Part shown: piece after piece, positions 54,905 to 64,000 of the stretch
How positions within the stretch are numbered: the first letter of the stretch is position 1
Layout of the letters: every line of letters begins with the position of its first letter
From: Prionace glauca
Taxonomy: Eukaryota > Chordata > Chondrichthyes > Carcharhiniformes > Carcharhinidae
DNA: 64,000 nucleotides
NCBI GenBank assembly: GCA_037974335.1
Contig: CM075760.1
Location: 55,236,890 to 55,300,889, forward strand
Direction of reading: 5' to 3'
Translations under genes and position numbers: made by a program
Notes under the pieces: model-generated
What the model was told of the DNA's origin: nothing
The model's input: only the letters and a program-made list of their open reading frames with translations
Databases searched by the model: none

Positions 54905-55112
54905 TGACGAAGCCGTGCTCACTCAGTCCTATCTTATCAGGCACTTCCAAGTGCTCCATGATCTCATCATTAATAATTGACTCTAAAATCTTGTCAATGA
55001 CCGAAGTTAGGCTAACCATCCTATAATTTTCCATCTGCTGCCTCACTCCCTTCCGAAACAGCAGTGTCACATTAGCTATTTTCCAGTCCTCTGGGACCCC
55101 CCCTGTCTCCAC
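54905..55112 (-). mobile_element. CR1 family-E copy, upstream part
   Basis: Minus strand METGGVPEDWKIANVTLLF ... SLTSVIDKILE to LSEHGFVN, RT motifs preceding the break. About 20 residues of the usual RT are missing at the nested insertion. Confidence 0.8.
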
Positions 55113-55114
55113 AT

Positions 55115-55770
55115 GATTAACAAGTGTTCTTTATTGCAAGGGGAACAGGATGTGAAAACAGGGATGTTATACTGCCAGTTGTAGAGGGTGTTGGCAAGGC
55201 CACATCTGGAATACTGTACAGTTTTGGTCTCCTTACTTATGATAGGATATAATTATATTAGAAACATAGTTAGGAGATAGTTCAATCGACTGATTTCTGG
55301 GATGAGGGAGTGTGTCAGAGGAAATATGAGACAGATTGGGCTTGTATCGAAGTTCAGAAGAATGAGTCAATCTTATTGAAATGTTTAAGATCGTGAGGGG
55401 ACTTGACAGTGTATATGCTCAGGAGGTGTCTTCCCCTTCATAAGAGACAAGGACTTGGGGCGTTAGGCTAAAAACACTGGGTCCAGAATTTAAGATAGAG
55501 AGGAGGAGAAATGTTTCCTCTGAGAGTCATTACTCTGTGGAATCCTCTTCCCTGGAGAGCAGTGAAGGCACAGTTACTGAATATTTTGAAAGGTTGAGTT
55601 AAATAGATGCTTGATTGACAAGGGAATCAAGAGTTTTAGGGGTTAAAGAGGAAAGTGGGGTTGAGGCTGCAATCAGATCAATAATGATGTTACAGAATTG
55701 TGCAATATATTTGATGGGCTGAATGGCCTGCTCCAAATTCCTCTGTTCATATTTGTGTACGTTCTTCGGT
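55115..55770 (+). mobile_element. old CR1 3' region
   Basis: Plus strand keeps the order of CR1 C-terminal motifs (CCACATCTGGAATACTG, the LEFRR region, tail GATGGGCTGAATGGCC) with many indels. Confidence 0.65.
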
Positions 55771-56189
55771 AGTTTACAGGGAATACAGTTGACGGTGCAG
55801 GAGATGGTCTCATGGATAAGATGAGACCTGAGAGGGCAACAGCGGAGATAGGAAAGAAACTAGAGAAAGATGTTCCATATGTCTGATCTGGATTTATCTT
55901 GAGTCAGATGTGGGTTCAGGTCTCAGACAAGGGGGAGTTTTAAACAGAATCTGTCTTGGTGAGTTGGTGGAAGGAAGGAAAGCAGCAGAGGCAGCTGAAG
56001 GGATTGTCTCAATCTCAGTGATGAAAAAGCTCCATGTGTTCCTCACACTTGTTGGAGGTGAGGATGGAGGAGACAGGGAGAAGGAAAGCCATTCAAAAGG
56101 AACTTACATGCATTTGGGATTTTAAAATGATTCATTAGAGATAAATCCAGCTCAGACAGATGGAACATGTTTTGCTCTCTGTGTTCCCC
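55771..56189. other. intergenic, nothing recognised
   Basis: No signal seen. Confidence 0.4.
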
Positions 56190-56350
56190 CACATCTATAA
56201 ATCCCCATCCCACAGCCTTTCCCTCCTTCCTGGGCTGAAATCTAAACCGATCTCACCATTTCTTTCCTACACTCTGTTTTCTCCCTCCCTCTCTTCTGTC
56301 TGGGTTCAGTTCTCCAGGCTCCTGTTTGCAGACTGACAACAAGATCAATA
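56190..56350 (-). repeat. duplicate of the ZNF-B 5' exon/intron region
   Basis: Similar to 57,420-57,560 in direct orientation: ATCTCACCATTTCTTTCCT, CCTCTGTCTGGGTTCAG-like, TGCAGACTG. A plausible 5' remnant of ZNF-psi. Confidence 0.65.
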
Positions 56351-56505
56351 GCTGTTAAATGGACTAGTTTTATATTCCAGATTTAGTAACTGAATTGAAA
56401 TTCTGCCACTTTTGATTGTGGGATTTGAACCCATGGCACCAGAGAATTAGTCTGGGCCTTCGGATTATTGTTCCAGTGGCATTACCACAACGCCACCATG
56501 TATAT
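56351..56505 (-). mobile_element. tRNA-derived SINE, second type
   Basis: Minus strand GGTGGCGTTGTGGTAATGCC then AGGCCCAGACTAAT and B-box GGGTTCAAATCCC, tail with ATATAAAACTAGT. Distinct from the SINEs at 11.0, 14.3 and 19.3 kb. Confidence 0.7.
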
Positions 56506-56636
56506 CTCTAGGTATGTGTATATGATTTACATCTACGTCTCATGTACATGAGATTTTTATTATATATAAATAAACAAACTCAAATGATCAGAATGAGCAT
56601 GGTTCAGTGTGATTAACAGCCGCATTACTTCTGCAG

Positions 56637-57355
56637 TCACTTGTGAACTCGTCCATGTGTCAGCAGGTTGGCTAATTGAATGAACCTCTTCCCACACTCA
56701 GAGCAACTGAATGGCCTCTCACCAGTGTGAACTCGCTGGTGTGTCATTAAGGCAGCCGACTGAGCAAATCTCTTCTCACACACAGAACAAGTGAATGGCC
56801 TTTCACCAGTGTGAACTCGCTGGTGTATCAACAGTTGAGATGATTGAGTGAATCCATTCCCACACAGGGAGCAGGTGAATGGTCTCTCCCCAGTGTGACC
56901 TCGCTGGTGGACAGTGATGGCAAACAATTGCCTGAACTTCTTTCCACAGAATGTGCAGCTGAATGGCTTCTCTTTTGTGTGAATTCGCTGGTGTGACTGG
57001 AGGATGAATAACGCAGTGAATCCCCTCCCACACACGGAGCACGAGAATGGCCTCTCACCAGTGTGACTGCGTTGATGAGTTTCCAGCTCCGATGGGTAAT
57101 TGAATTTCTTCTCACATTCCCCACATTTCCATGGTTTCCCCATGCTGTGACTGCGTTTGTGTCTGGACAGGCCGGATGAATAGCTAAAGCCTCGTCCACA
57201 AACAGAACAAGTGTACGGTTTCTCACTTGTGTGAGTGATGCTATTTGGCTCCATGTTCAAATTCTGATGACAGTCAGGTGAGAATAAATCAAGCAATCTG
57301 TCGTTTCATGAAATTCGGTTTAAAATTTCTGACTGCAAATCTCTCCATCGAATCC
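56637..57355 (-). CDS. C2H2 zinc-finger protein ZNF-B, 7 fingers
   Basis: Exon begins at 57,355 after ATTTCACAG; first in-frame ATG at 57,254 gives about 205 residues ([13 protein letters not shown] onward), ending THGRVHK. Seven C2H2 fingers with TGERPF linkers; the second is preceded by [10 protein letters not shown], the same words that open ZNF-A, so ZNF-B has one extra leading finger by comparison. Linker 3-4 is TKEKPF. A nuclear DNA-binding role is expected from the family; target unknown. Promoter lies at 57,850-58,200. No stop seen. Confidence 0.93.
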
Positions 57356-57419
57356 CTGTGAAATGGAACAGGAAATAAGTGTGAAAGAACTGTAAAAACT
57401 GTAAATCCCTGTCAAACAC

Positions 57420-57850
57420 TTACCCCCCACCGCTCCTTGGGTTGAAATCCAAATCCATCTCACCATTTCTTTCCTCCACTCCCAGTTTTCTCCCTCCCTC
57501 TCCTCTGTCTGGGTTCAGTTCTCCAGCTCCTGTCTGCAGACTGGCAATGAAACCAATGGGTCTTATTGGGGTGTTGGGGCCTCCAGCGGATGTTTGTGAA
57601 TCCTCCCCGCCTACCCCCCAGGGTTTCCTTCCTTCCCAGAGATCAGAGTCCTCATTGATTTGAGGCCAAAGTGTAACCTCTTATTTACTGTCCCCCTTCC
57701 CCATCCTCTGATGTGAACTGAGCCAGGATGGGGCCGTTAACCTGGGCCTGTTCCCGGGAGGAAGAGAGGGAGAAGCCCCGAAGCTGCAAACCAGGGAGCT
57801 GACAATGATTCTGAAGGGTTTGCGGATCCACAAAGTGTTTCCAGACCCTC
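57420..57850 (-). repeat. left arm of the ZNF-B/ZNF-C inverted repeat
   Basis: Reverse complement of 62,700-63,080, with GTGGATC(C)GCAAACCC, CAATGAGGACTCTGATCTC and CACCCGCTGGAGGC-type landmarks conserved. Holds the ZNF-B 5' exon region. Confidence 0.85.
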
Positions 57851-58200
57851 CCAGCCACCGCCTAACGCTGACTCCGCTTCTCCGGGACGAACAAGCGCCA
57901 AGGACAGCAGTGACACTGCGTATGCTCCAAATCACAATGCCCGGGGACTGATTGACGGCAGATCTGGGCCAATAGAAAGAGGGGGCGGGGCTGGAGTACG
58001 GAGCGGGAGCGGCTGGTCCTCCAACCAATCGGAGCGAATGAAGGGCGGGGCAGGAGGACTGAGCAGGAGCGGCTGGTCCTCCAACCAATCGGAGTGAATG
58101 AGGGGCGGAGCTGGAGACCAACACTCAGAAGAAACCCGGTGAATGCGGAGCAAACTTTGCAGCAGCGGAGGGGGAGGCGCTGGAACCGGCGGCTGGATAT
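57851..58200 (-). promoter_or_regulatory. ZNF-B promoter with 60-bp Sp1/NF-Y repeats
   Basis: Two 60-bp units starting at 57,983 and 58,043 plus a partial third at 58,103. Each has GGGCGGGGC (Sp1 type) and CCAACCAATCGGAG (NF-Y type). CpG-rich. It would sit at the centre of the head-to-head gene pair before the CR1 insertion. Confidence 0.7.
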
Positions 58201-58291
58201 TAGAACATAGAACATAGAACATTACAGCGCAGAACAGGCCCTTCGGCCCACGATGTTGCGCCGACCAGTTACAAAACAATGACCCACTAGC

Positions 58292-61072
58292 CTAAACCAA
58301 TCCCTTTTCATCCATAAACCTATCCACAGATCTTTTAAACGCCCCCAAACTAGGTGCATTTACAACTGCAGCTGGCAGGGCATTCCAGTCCCTCACCACC
58401 CTCTGGGTAAAGAACCTACCCCTGACATCTGTCCTATAACTACCCCCCCTTAATTTAAAATCGTGCCCCCTCGTGTTAGCTTTCTCCATCCTAGGAAAAA
58501 GGCTATCACTATCTACCCTGTCTAAACCTCTAATCATCTTATATGTTTCAATGAGATCCCCTCTTAGCCGCCTTCTTTCCAGCGAAAACAACCCCAAATC
58601 TCTCAATCTCTCCTCATAGGATCTCCCCTCCATACCAGGCAACATCCTGGTAAACCTCCTCTGCACCCTCTCCAAAGCCTCTACATCCTTCTTGTAATGT
58701 GGGGACCAGAACTGCACACAAAACTCCAAGTGCGGCCGCACCAGAGATGTGTACAGTTGCATCATGACGCTACGACTCCTAAATTCAATCCCCCTACCAA
58801 TAAACGCCAAAACTCCGTATGCCTTCTTAACAACTTTATCTACTTGATTCCCAACTTTCAGGGATCTATGTACACATACACCTAGATCCCTCTGCTCCTC
58901 CACACTATTCAAAGTCCTCCCGTTAGCCCTATACTCAACACATCTGTTATTCCTACCGAAATGAATTACCTCACACTTCTCCACATTAAACTCCATTCGC
59001 CACCTCTCAGCCCAGCTCTGCAACCTTTCTAAGTCATCCTGCAAACTATGACACCCTTCCTCACAATCTACCACACCTCCGACTTTGGTGTCATCAGCAA
59101 ACTTACTAATCCACCCAACTATACCCTCATCCAGATCATTAATAAAAATTACAAACAGCAGTGGCCCCAAAACAGATCCCTGAGGCACACCACTTGTAAC
59201 CGAACTCCATGATGAATATTTCCCATCAACCACCACTCTCTGTCTCCTATCTGCTAGCCAATTCCTGATCCAATTACCTAGATCACCCCCAATCCCATAC
59301 ATCTGCATTTTCTGCAGAAGCCTACCATGGTGAACCTTATCAAACGCCTTGCTAAAATCCATATACACCACATCAACTGCCTTACCCCTATCCACCTCTT
59401 TGGTCACTTTCTCAAAGAACTCGATAAGGTTAGTAAGGCATGACCTACCCGCTACAAAACCATGCTGACTATCTCTAATCAACTCATTACTTTCCAAATA
59501 ACTATAAATCCTGTCTCTAATAATCCTTTCCAAAACCTTACCCACCACAGAAGTAAGACTCACCGGTCTATAATTCCCAGGGAAGTCCCTTCTCCCCTTC
59601 TTAAACAATGGGACAACATTTGCTGTCCTCCAATCTTCTGGTACTATACCAGAGACTAACGACGACCTGAAGATCAGAGCCAGAGGCTCCGCAATCACCC
59701 CTCTTGCCTCCCAAAGAATCCTAGGGTAAATCCCATCTGGACCAGGGGACTTATCTATTTTCAAACCCTCTAAAATATCCAGCACATCCCCCGTATCAAC
59801 TGCAATACTATCTATTTCACACCCCTGCACCCCAGTGTCCTCCTCAGCTACATTCCTGTCCCCTTGCGTGAACACCGAAGAGAAATATTGGTTCAACACC
59901 TCTCCAATCTCCTCCGGTTCCACACACAACTTCCCTCTACTGTCTGTAACTGGCCCTAATCTTGTCCTAACCAACCTTCTGTTCTTGACATACCTGTAAA
60001 ACGCCTTAGGGTTCTCCTTAATCCTATCAGCCAAAATCATCTCATGCCCTCTTTTGGCCCTTCTTAACTCCCTCTTCAACTCCCTCCTAGCCAATCTAAA
60101 ACTTTCTAATGCACTACCTGAGCCCTCAAGCCTCATCCGAACATAAGCCTCCTTTTTCTTCCTAACCAACGAATCAACTTTTTTGGTGCACCACGGTTCC
60201 CTGGGCCTACCAAATCCTCCTTGCCTGACAGGGATATACTTATCACAGACCCGCAATAGCTGCTCCTTGAAAAATCTCCACATCTCGGATGTTCCCAGTC
60301 CCTGTAATCTCCCATTCCAACCAATGCTTCCTAATTCTCTCCTAATAGCCTCATAATTACCCTTCCCCCAGCTGAAACTACTGACCCGAGGTTCATGCCT
60401 ATCCCTTTCCATCACTAAGGTGAACGTAATCGAATTGTGATCACTATCCCCAAACTGTACACCAACTTCCAAGTCAAGCACCTGGTCTGGCTCATTACCG
60501 AGCACCAAATCCAATATAGCCTCACCTCTCGTCGGCCTATCTACATACTGAGTCAAAAAACCTTCTTGCACACTTTGAACAAAAACTGACCCCTCTAACG
60601 AGCCAGAGCTGTAGCAATTCCAATCTACATGAGTAAAGTTAAAGTCCCCCATAACAATTACCCTAGTACTTTCACTCCTAACAAGGATCGTCTCCGCAAT
60701 CCTTTCCTCAACCTCTCTAGAACTTTTTGGAGGTCTGTAAAAGACTCCCAACAGGGTGACCTCTCCTCTCCTATTTCTAATCTCCGCCCATATTACCTCA
60801 ACAGACAAGTCCTCATCAAAGTTCCTCTCTGATACTGAGATACAGTCCTTGACCAATAATGCTACCCCACCCCCCCTTCTACCTCCTTGTCTACTCCGAT
60901 TAAAGCATTTGTACCCCGGGACCTGCAACATCCATTCCTGACCCTGCTCTATCCAAGTCTCTGAAATGGCCACAACATCGAAGTCCCAGGTACTGGTCCA
61001 CGCTGCAAGTTCATCCACCTTATTGCGAATACTCCTCGCATTAAAGTATACACATTTCAAACCACATTCCAA
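58292..61072 (-). CDS. CR1 ORF2: APE endonuclease and reverse transcriptase
   Basis: About 926 residues. Endonuclease: FNARSI, SETW, FYRPP, MGDFNF, AILDLVLGN and FGDSDH, each with the expected catalytic residue. RT: SPGPDG, YMDFSKAFDK (A), SGVPQGSVLGP (B), KFADDTKVGG (C), then the CR1 C-terminal domain (FFTQRVVRDWNALP) ending FMDEKGLV. It would nick target DNA and prime reverse transcription in the nucleus. Oddly, the N-terminal codon is TTG at 61,072 and the frame stays open without an ATG back toward the ORF1 stop, so initiation is probably non-AUG or by reinitiation. Confidence 0.95.
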   Translation of the reverse strand: MECGLKCVYFNARSIRNKVDELAAWTSTWDFDVVAISETWIEQGQEWMLQVPGYKCFNRSRQGGRRGGGVALLVKDCISVSERNFDEDLSVEVIWAEIRNRRGEVTLLGVFYRPPKSSREVEERIAETILVRSESTRVIVMGDFNFTHVDWNCYSSGSLEGSVFVQSVQEGFLTQYVDRPTRGEAILDLVLGNEPDQVLDLEVGVQFGDSDHNSITFTLVMERDRHEPRVSSFSWGKGNYEAIRRELGSIGWNGRLQGLGTSEMWRFFKEQLLRVCDKYIPVRQGGFGRPREPWCTKKVDSLVRKKKEAYVRMRLEGSGSALESFRLARRELKRELRRAKRGHEMILADRIKENPKAFYRYVKNRRLVRTRLGPVTDSRGKLCVEPEEIGEVLNQYFSSVFTQGDRNVAEEDTGVQGCEIDSIAVDTGDVLDILEGLKIDKSPGPDGIYPRILWEARGVIAEPLALIFRSSLVSGIVPEDWRTANVVPLFKKGRRDFPGNYRPVSLTSVVGKVLERIIRDRIYSYLESNELIRDSQHGFVAGRSCLTNLIEFFEKVTKEVDRGKAVDVVYMDFSKAFDKVHHGRLLQKMQMYGIGGDLGNWIRNWLADRRQRVVVDGKYSSWSSVTSGVPQGSVLGPLLFVIFINDLDEGIVGWISKFADDTKVGGVVDCEEGCHSLQDDLERLQSWAERWRMEFNVEKCEVIHFGRNNRCVEYRANGRTLNSVEEQRDLGVCVHRSLKVGNQVDKVVKKAYGVLAFIGRGIEFRSRSVMMQLYTSLVRPHLEFCVQFWSPHYKKDVEALERVQRRFTRMLPGMEGRSYEERLRDLGLFSLERRRLRGDLIETYKMIRGLDRVDSDSLFPRMEKANTRGHDFKLRGGSYRTDVRGRFFTQRVVRDWNALPAAVVNAPSLGAFKRSVDRFMDEKGLV

Positions 61073-61173
61073 ACCCTGTTCCGCCCCTCCCCCGCAATGC
61101 CGGGCATTGCAGTCTCCATCTACGCCCCCCTCACTTTCACCCCCTCTACTCAGGATCCCACCCCCCCTCTGAA

Positions 61174-62097
61174 TCAGTTTAAACCACTCCGCATAACCTT
61201 AACAAATTTACCTCCCAGGATATTTGTTCCCCTTTGGTTCAGGTGAATCCCATCCCTCTGATAAAGGTCCCACCTTCCCCAGAACGAGCCCCAATTGTTC
61301 AAGTACTTAAACCCCTCCCTCCTGCACCATCCCCTCAGCCACGAGTTCAAGCTTTCCCTCCCTCTATTCCTCTCTAAACTATCCCGTGGCACAGGCAAGA
61401 GTCCAGAGATAACCACTCTGTCTGTCTTGGCCTTTAGCTTCCACCCCAACTCCATGAATCTCTGTTTAATGTCCCCTTCCCTTAGCCTTCCTATATCATG
61501 CGTCCCCACATGAATAATAACTTGGGGTTGATCCCCCTCTCCCCTGAGAGTCTTGAATATCCTCTCTGAGACATCCTGGACCCCAGCCCCTGGTAGGCAA
61601 CACACCAGCCCTGAGTTCCTATCATTGTTACTGACTCTCCTATCCGTCCCTTTAACGGTGGAGTCCCCAATTACAAGACCTAATCTTTGGCTACCCCTAA
61701 CCACCTGAGCTTTAACAGTAGGCTCATCCCCAGAGACCTGCTCCCTTTGGCTATCCCCAGTTGATCCCTCCTCGACTGTAGCCTCCAGGACCGAAAACCT
61801 ATTTTGGAGGGGAACAGCCCCAGGGGATTTACCCCCCACTTGCTTCTTTCCCCTCCTCTTGGCAGTGACCCAAGACTGGTTTCTAGGAGTGACTAACTCC
61901 CTATAACTCCTATCAATGTCCACCTCTGCATCCCGAATTTTGCGGAGCTCCCCTACTTCCAACTCCAACTCCTTTACACGCTCCTCCAGAAGCTGCATTC
62001 TAACGCACTTCCTACAAGTAAAATCCCCTGTAACACTACTGGAGTCCCTCACCACATACATCCCACAGGAGATGCAGCACACTGCCTGAACTGCCAT
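61174..62097 (-). CDS. CR1 ORF1: zinc-binding, coiled-coil and SGNH-esterase-like protein
   Basis: Starting at ATG 62,097 gives 307 residues. N-terminus CCISCGMY then FTCRKCVR, four cysteine pairs of zinc-binding type; a short coiled coil (LLEERVKELELEVGELR); and a C-terminal SGNH-like domain with VIGDSTVKG (block I), IHVGTHDIG (block III, His where Asn is usual) and DGIHLNQRG (block V Asp/His). Esterase-type ORF1 proteins are known in CR1/L2-clade LINEs; they bind nucleic acid in the RNP. The upstream open frame (to 62,154) has no ATG. Confidence 0.9.
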   Translation of the reverse strand: MAVQAVCCISCGMYVVRDSSSVTGDFTCRKCVRMQLLEERVKELELEVGELRKIRDAEVDIDRSYRELVTPRNQSWVTAKRRGKKQVGGKSPGAVPLQNRFSVLEATVEEGSTGDSQREQVSGDEPTVKAQVVRGSQRLGLVIGDSTVKGTDRRVSNNDRNSGLVCCLPGAGVQDVSERIFKTLRGEGDQPQVIIHVGTHDIGRLREGDIKQRFMELGWKLKAKTDRVVISGLLPVPRDSLERNRGRESLNSWLRGWCRREGFKYLNNWGSFWGRWDLYQRDGIHLNQRGTNILGGKFVKVMRSGLN

Positions 62098-62249
62098 CCC
62101 TGAAACAGTTACCAGCAGAAGAAATAAAAATATTAAAAAGAAAAACTTACCCACACTTATAATTTAGGTTAGAGGAGGTGGGAGGGAGGGATTCTCTACC
62201 AGTGTAGAGAATCGGGTATCCTCTCTACGCTAATTTATAGGGTTAGGGG

Positions 62250-62699
62250 CCCAGAAAAAAAAAACTACAACTCCCGGCAAGCGTCTTAGTGACGACTTCC
62301 GGTTTTAACTAATTTAAAAAAAAACCGCCAAAAACTCGCAACTTTAAAAAAAAACTAAAAATAAAAGTTAGCCAAAGAAACAGAAAAATGTACCCGTTGC
62401 TGCCTCCTCTGATGTCCAAAAATCGCTGCCTCTCGACTTTGCTCGCCAGAAACAATGAGGCCGATTCACGGAGGTAGGTGCTTATAAACCCCCGAAAAAA
62501 AAACTACAACTCCCGGCAAGCGTCTTAGTGACGACTTCCGGTTTTAACTAATTTAAAAAAAAACCGCCAAAAACTCGCAACTTTAAAAAAAAACTAAAAA
62601 TAAAAGTTAGCCAAAGAAACAGAAAAATGTACCCGTTGCTGCCTCCTCTGATGTCCAAAAATCGCTGCCTCTCGACTTTGCTCGCCAGAAACAATGAGG
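62250..62699 (-). repeat. duplicated 5' UTR monomers of CR1
   Basis: Two near-identical ~239-bp units (ACTACAACTCCCGGCAAGCG at 62,464... offset of 239 from the first at 62,264; shared end AACAATGAGG at 62,460 and 62,699). Units contain A-runs and CCGGAAGT (ETS type) on the minus strand. This resembles the monomer-type promoters of some LINEs. Confidence 0.88.
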
Positions 62700-63080
62700 C
62701 GGGTCTGGAAACACTTTGTGGATCCGCAAACCCTTCAGAATCATTGTCAGCTCCCTGGTTTGCAGCTTCGGGGCTTCTCCCTCCCGAGAACAGGCCCAGG
62801 TTAACGGCCCCATCCTGGCTTAGACACTGGAGGATGGTTCACATCAGAGGATGGGGGAGGGGACAGTAAATAAGAGGTTACACTTTAGCCTCAAATCAAT
62901 GAGGACTCTGATCTCTGGGAAGGAAGGAAACCCTGGGAGGATTCACAAACACCCGCTGGAGGCTCCAACATCCCCAATAAGACCCATCGGTTTTATTGTC
63001 AGTCTGCAGAGAGGAGCTGGAGAACTGAACCCAGACAGAGGAGAGGGAGGGAGAAAACTGGGAGTGGAGGAAAGAGAATT
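62700..63080 (+). repeat. right arm of the ZNF inverted repeat: ZNF-C 5' region
   Basis: Mirror of 57,420-57,850. It starts exactly where the CR1 5' end stops; the GC-rich promoter centre is not on this side. Confidence 0.85.
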
Positions 63081-63680
63081 GTCTGTTCAGCGTTTCTATT
63101 GTGGGCTGATTTTTAAAACTGTTTTTACATACAAGTTGACGATTTACACAGAAAACTCAACCCCAATAGAAATATTTGTCTCTCTGTATTTTATATTCTG
63201 CATTGGTTGTGATGGTTTTTGTAAACAGAGATTACAGCTTTCAGGAAAAATTAAATGGATTGAAGTGTTTTTTTTGTAGAGCAGTGACCTGATACAAGTC
63301 TTTATAATTACCAGAGCCTTGGGCAGGGGAAATGTGGAAAGAATGCTTCCACTTGTGACAGAATCTAAAAGGAGGAGCAATCAATAAACAAAGAGTCATA
63401 AATACTAGATAGTTACTAATAAATCCAGGAAGGCAATAAGGACAAATTTGTTCACTCACAGGTTGAGAATTACCACAGAAATGAGTTGAGGAAAGTGCTG
63501 AGATTGTTTCAAAAGGAAATGGGAGAAGCGCACAAGAGAAAAAGAAATAGAAAAATCAACTGAAAGGCTGTGATGAGGTCTGTGGGATGGGAGAAGCTGT
63601 GTCATATATAAAGGATTAAACTGAATGGTTTATTTGTGTCTTGTATGTTCAAAGTAATTCACTGTAAACTCCTTTTCCAG
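63081..63680 (+). other. presumed ZNF-C intron, nothing recognised
   Basis: No coding signal seen up to the acceptor CTCCTTTTCCAG. Confidence 0.45.
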
Positions 63681-64000
63681 AATATCTGCAGACGGGCGAT
63701 TCAAACCAAACGTCTTGGGATCTGACACTGTCACACAGTTCTTCAGGATCTGAATATGAAAGGCCTATGAATGTGGAAGGAGAAATGTTTGCCTATTTTG
63801 TCTTTGGGAAATTATTCAACATCATTGTGACTGGAAAAGCCCCGAGACACAGACATCTGTTATTTTTCCACAGCTGGAGCAGATCTTTAACCAGTTACAC
63901 AGTGTGAAAAAAAACACATTTACATCAGCTGGACACCGTACTCGTGTTCTTTGTGTGAACCTGGTTTCAACTGATTATATAACCTGGCAAGTCATGAGGA
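63681..64000 (+). pseudogene. ZNF-C exon start, cut by window end, probably decayed
   Basis: Exon follows CTCCTTTTCCAG, the same acceptor context as ZNF-A. Readable PYSCSLCEPGF near the end suggests a degraded first finger with a stop soon after. It also resembles 49,620-49,780. Whether intact fingers follow lies outside the window. Confidence 0.5.

Larger units (their letters stand above)
58201..62699 (-). mobile_element. apparently full-length CR1 family-C element
   Basis: About 4.5 kb: 5' UTR with two ~239-bp monomers (62,250-62,699), ORF1 (62,097-61,174), ORF2 (to 58,292), and a 3' UTR ending in GGGCCTGTTCTGCGCTGTAA with ATAGAACAT repeats. No stops or frameshifts are seen in either ORF. 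A near-identical truncated copy is at 11,246-12,920. The element inserted where the ZNF-B and ZNF-C 5' regions meet. No clear target duplication was found. Confidence 0.93.

Noticed and set aside
1-64000. TCR J segments or constant exons
   Set aside because: No J with FGxG and 12-bp-spacer RSS, and no C-domain exon, was recognised; a visual search cannot exclude a single J.
1-64000. Retroviral, LTR-type or Polinton-like element
   Set aside because: All RT signals seen belong to CR1-clade LINEs; the endonuclease fragment is Penelope-like; no LTR pair, capsid or envelope was recognised.

Overview
The window is vertebrate nuclear DNA, most likely from a cartilaginous fish (shark or relative). 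That placement is an inference from three things together: fish-type T-cell receptor V segments, dense CR1-clade LINEs with tRNA-headed SINEs, and C2H2 zinc-finger genes that open with a short pre-finger leader and have no KRAB box. No species can be named from sequence alone.

Bases 1 to about 35,450 are a stretch of T-cell receptor V segments, probably the TRA/TRD locus (several end in the C-A-L-R-P type of 3' codons common in fish TRAV). I count 14 V units: eight look intact (leader, splice sites, both cysteines, WYxQ, 23-bp-spacer RSS) and six are relics. Ten lie on the minus strand and four on the plus strand, so joining to a common J cluster would need both deletion and inversion. No J or C exons were recognised. 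tRNA genes (Asn, Lys, Gln, decayed Glu), a CpG island with YY1/NRF-1/CRE motifs, Penelope-like fragments and CR1 pieces lie between the V segments.

Bases 35,450 to about 44,200 are mostly LINE sequence: a 2.4-kb CR1 copy with a long open RT frame, older CR1 copies, and a second copy of the tRNA-Glu cassette in inverted orientation. Bases 44,700 to 64,000 are a small cluster of paralogous C2H2 zinc-finger genes: an intact 11-finger gene (+), a broken gene (-), an intact 7-finger gene (-) and the 5' part of a further gene (+) running off the end. The last two are head to head across an inverted repeat into which an apparently full-length, two-ORF CR1 element (58.2 to 62.7 kb) has inserted.

Most notable: three V relics of one family carry a CTCF-like motif about 20 to 26 bp after the RSS nonamer, always in the V orientation; one V segment has an intact frame and RSS but no leader intron; one V leader appears to use a GC splice donor; a perfect 107-bp inverted repeat derives from a retroelement tail; and a CR1 with an esterase-type ORF1, an intact ORF2 and duplicated 5' monomers looks recently active. 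Nothing retroviral, LTR-like or Polinton-like was recognised.
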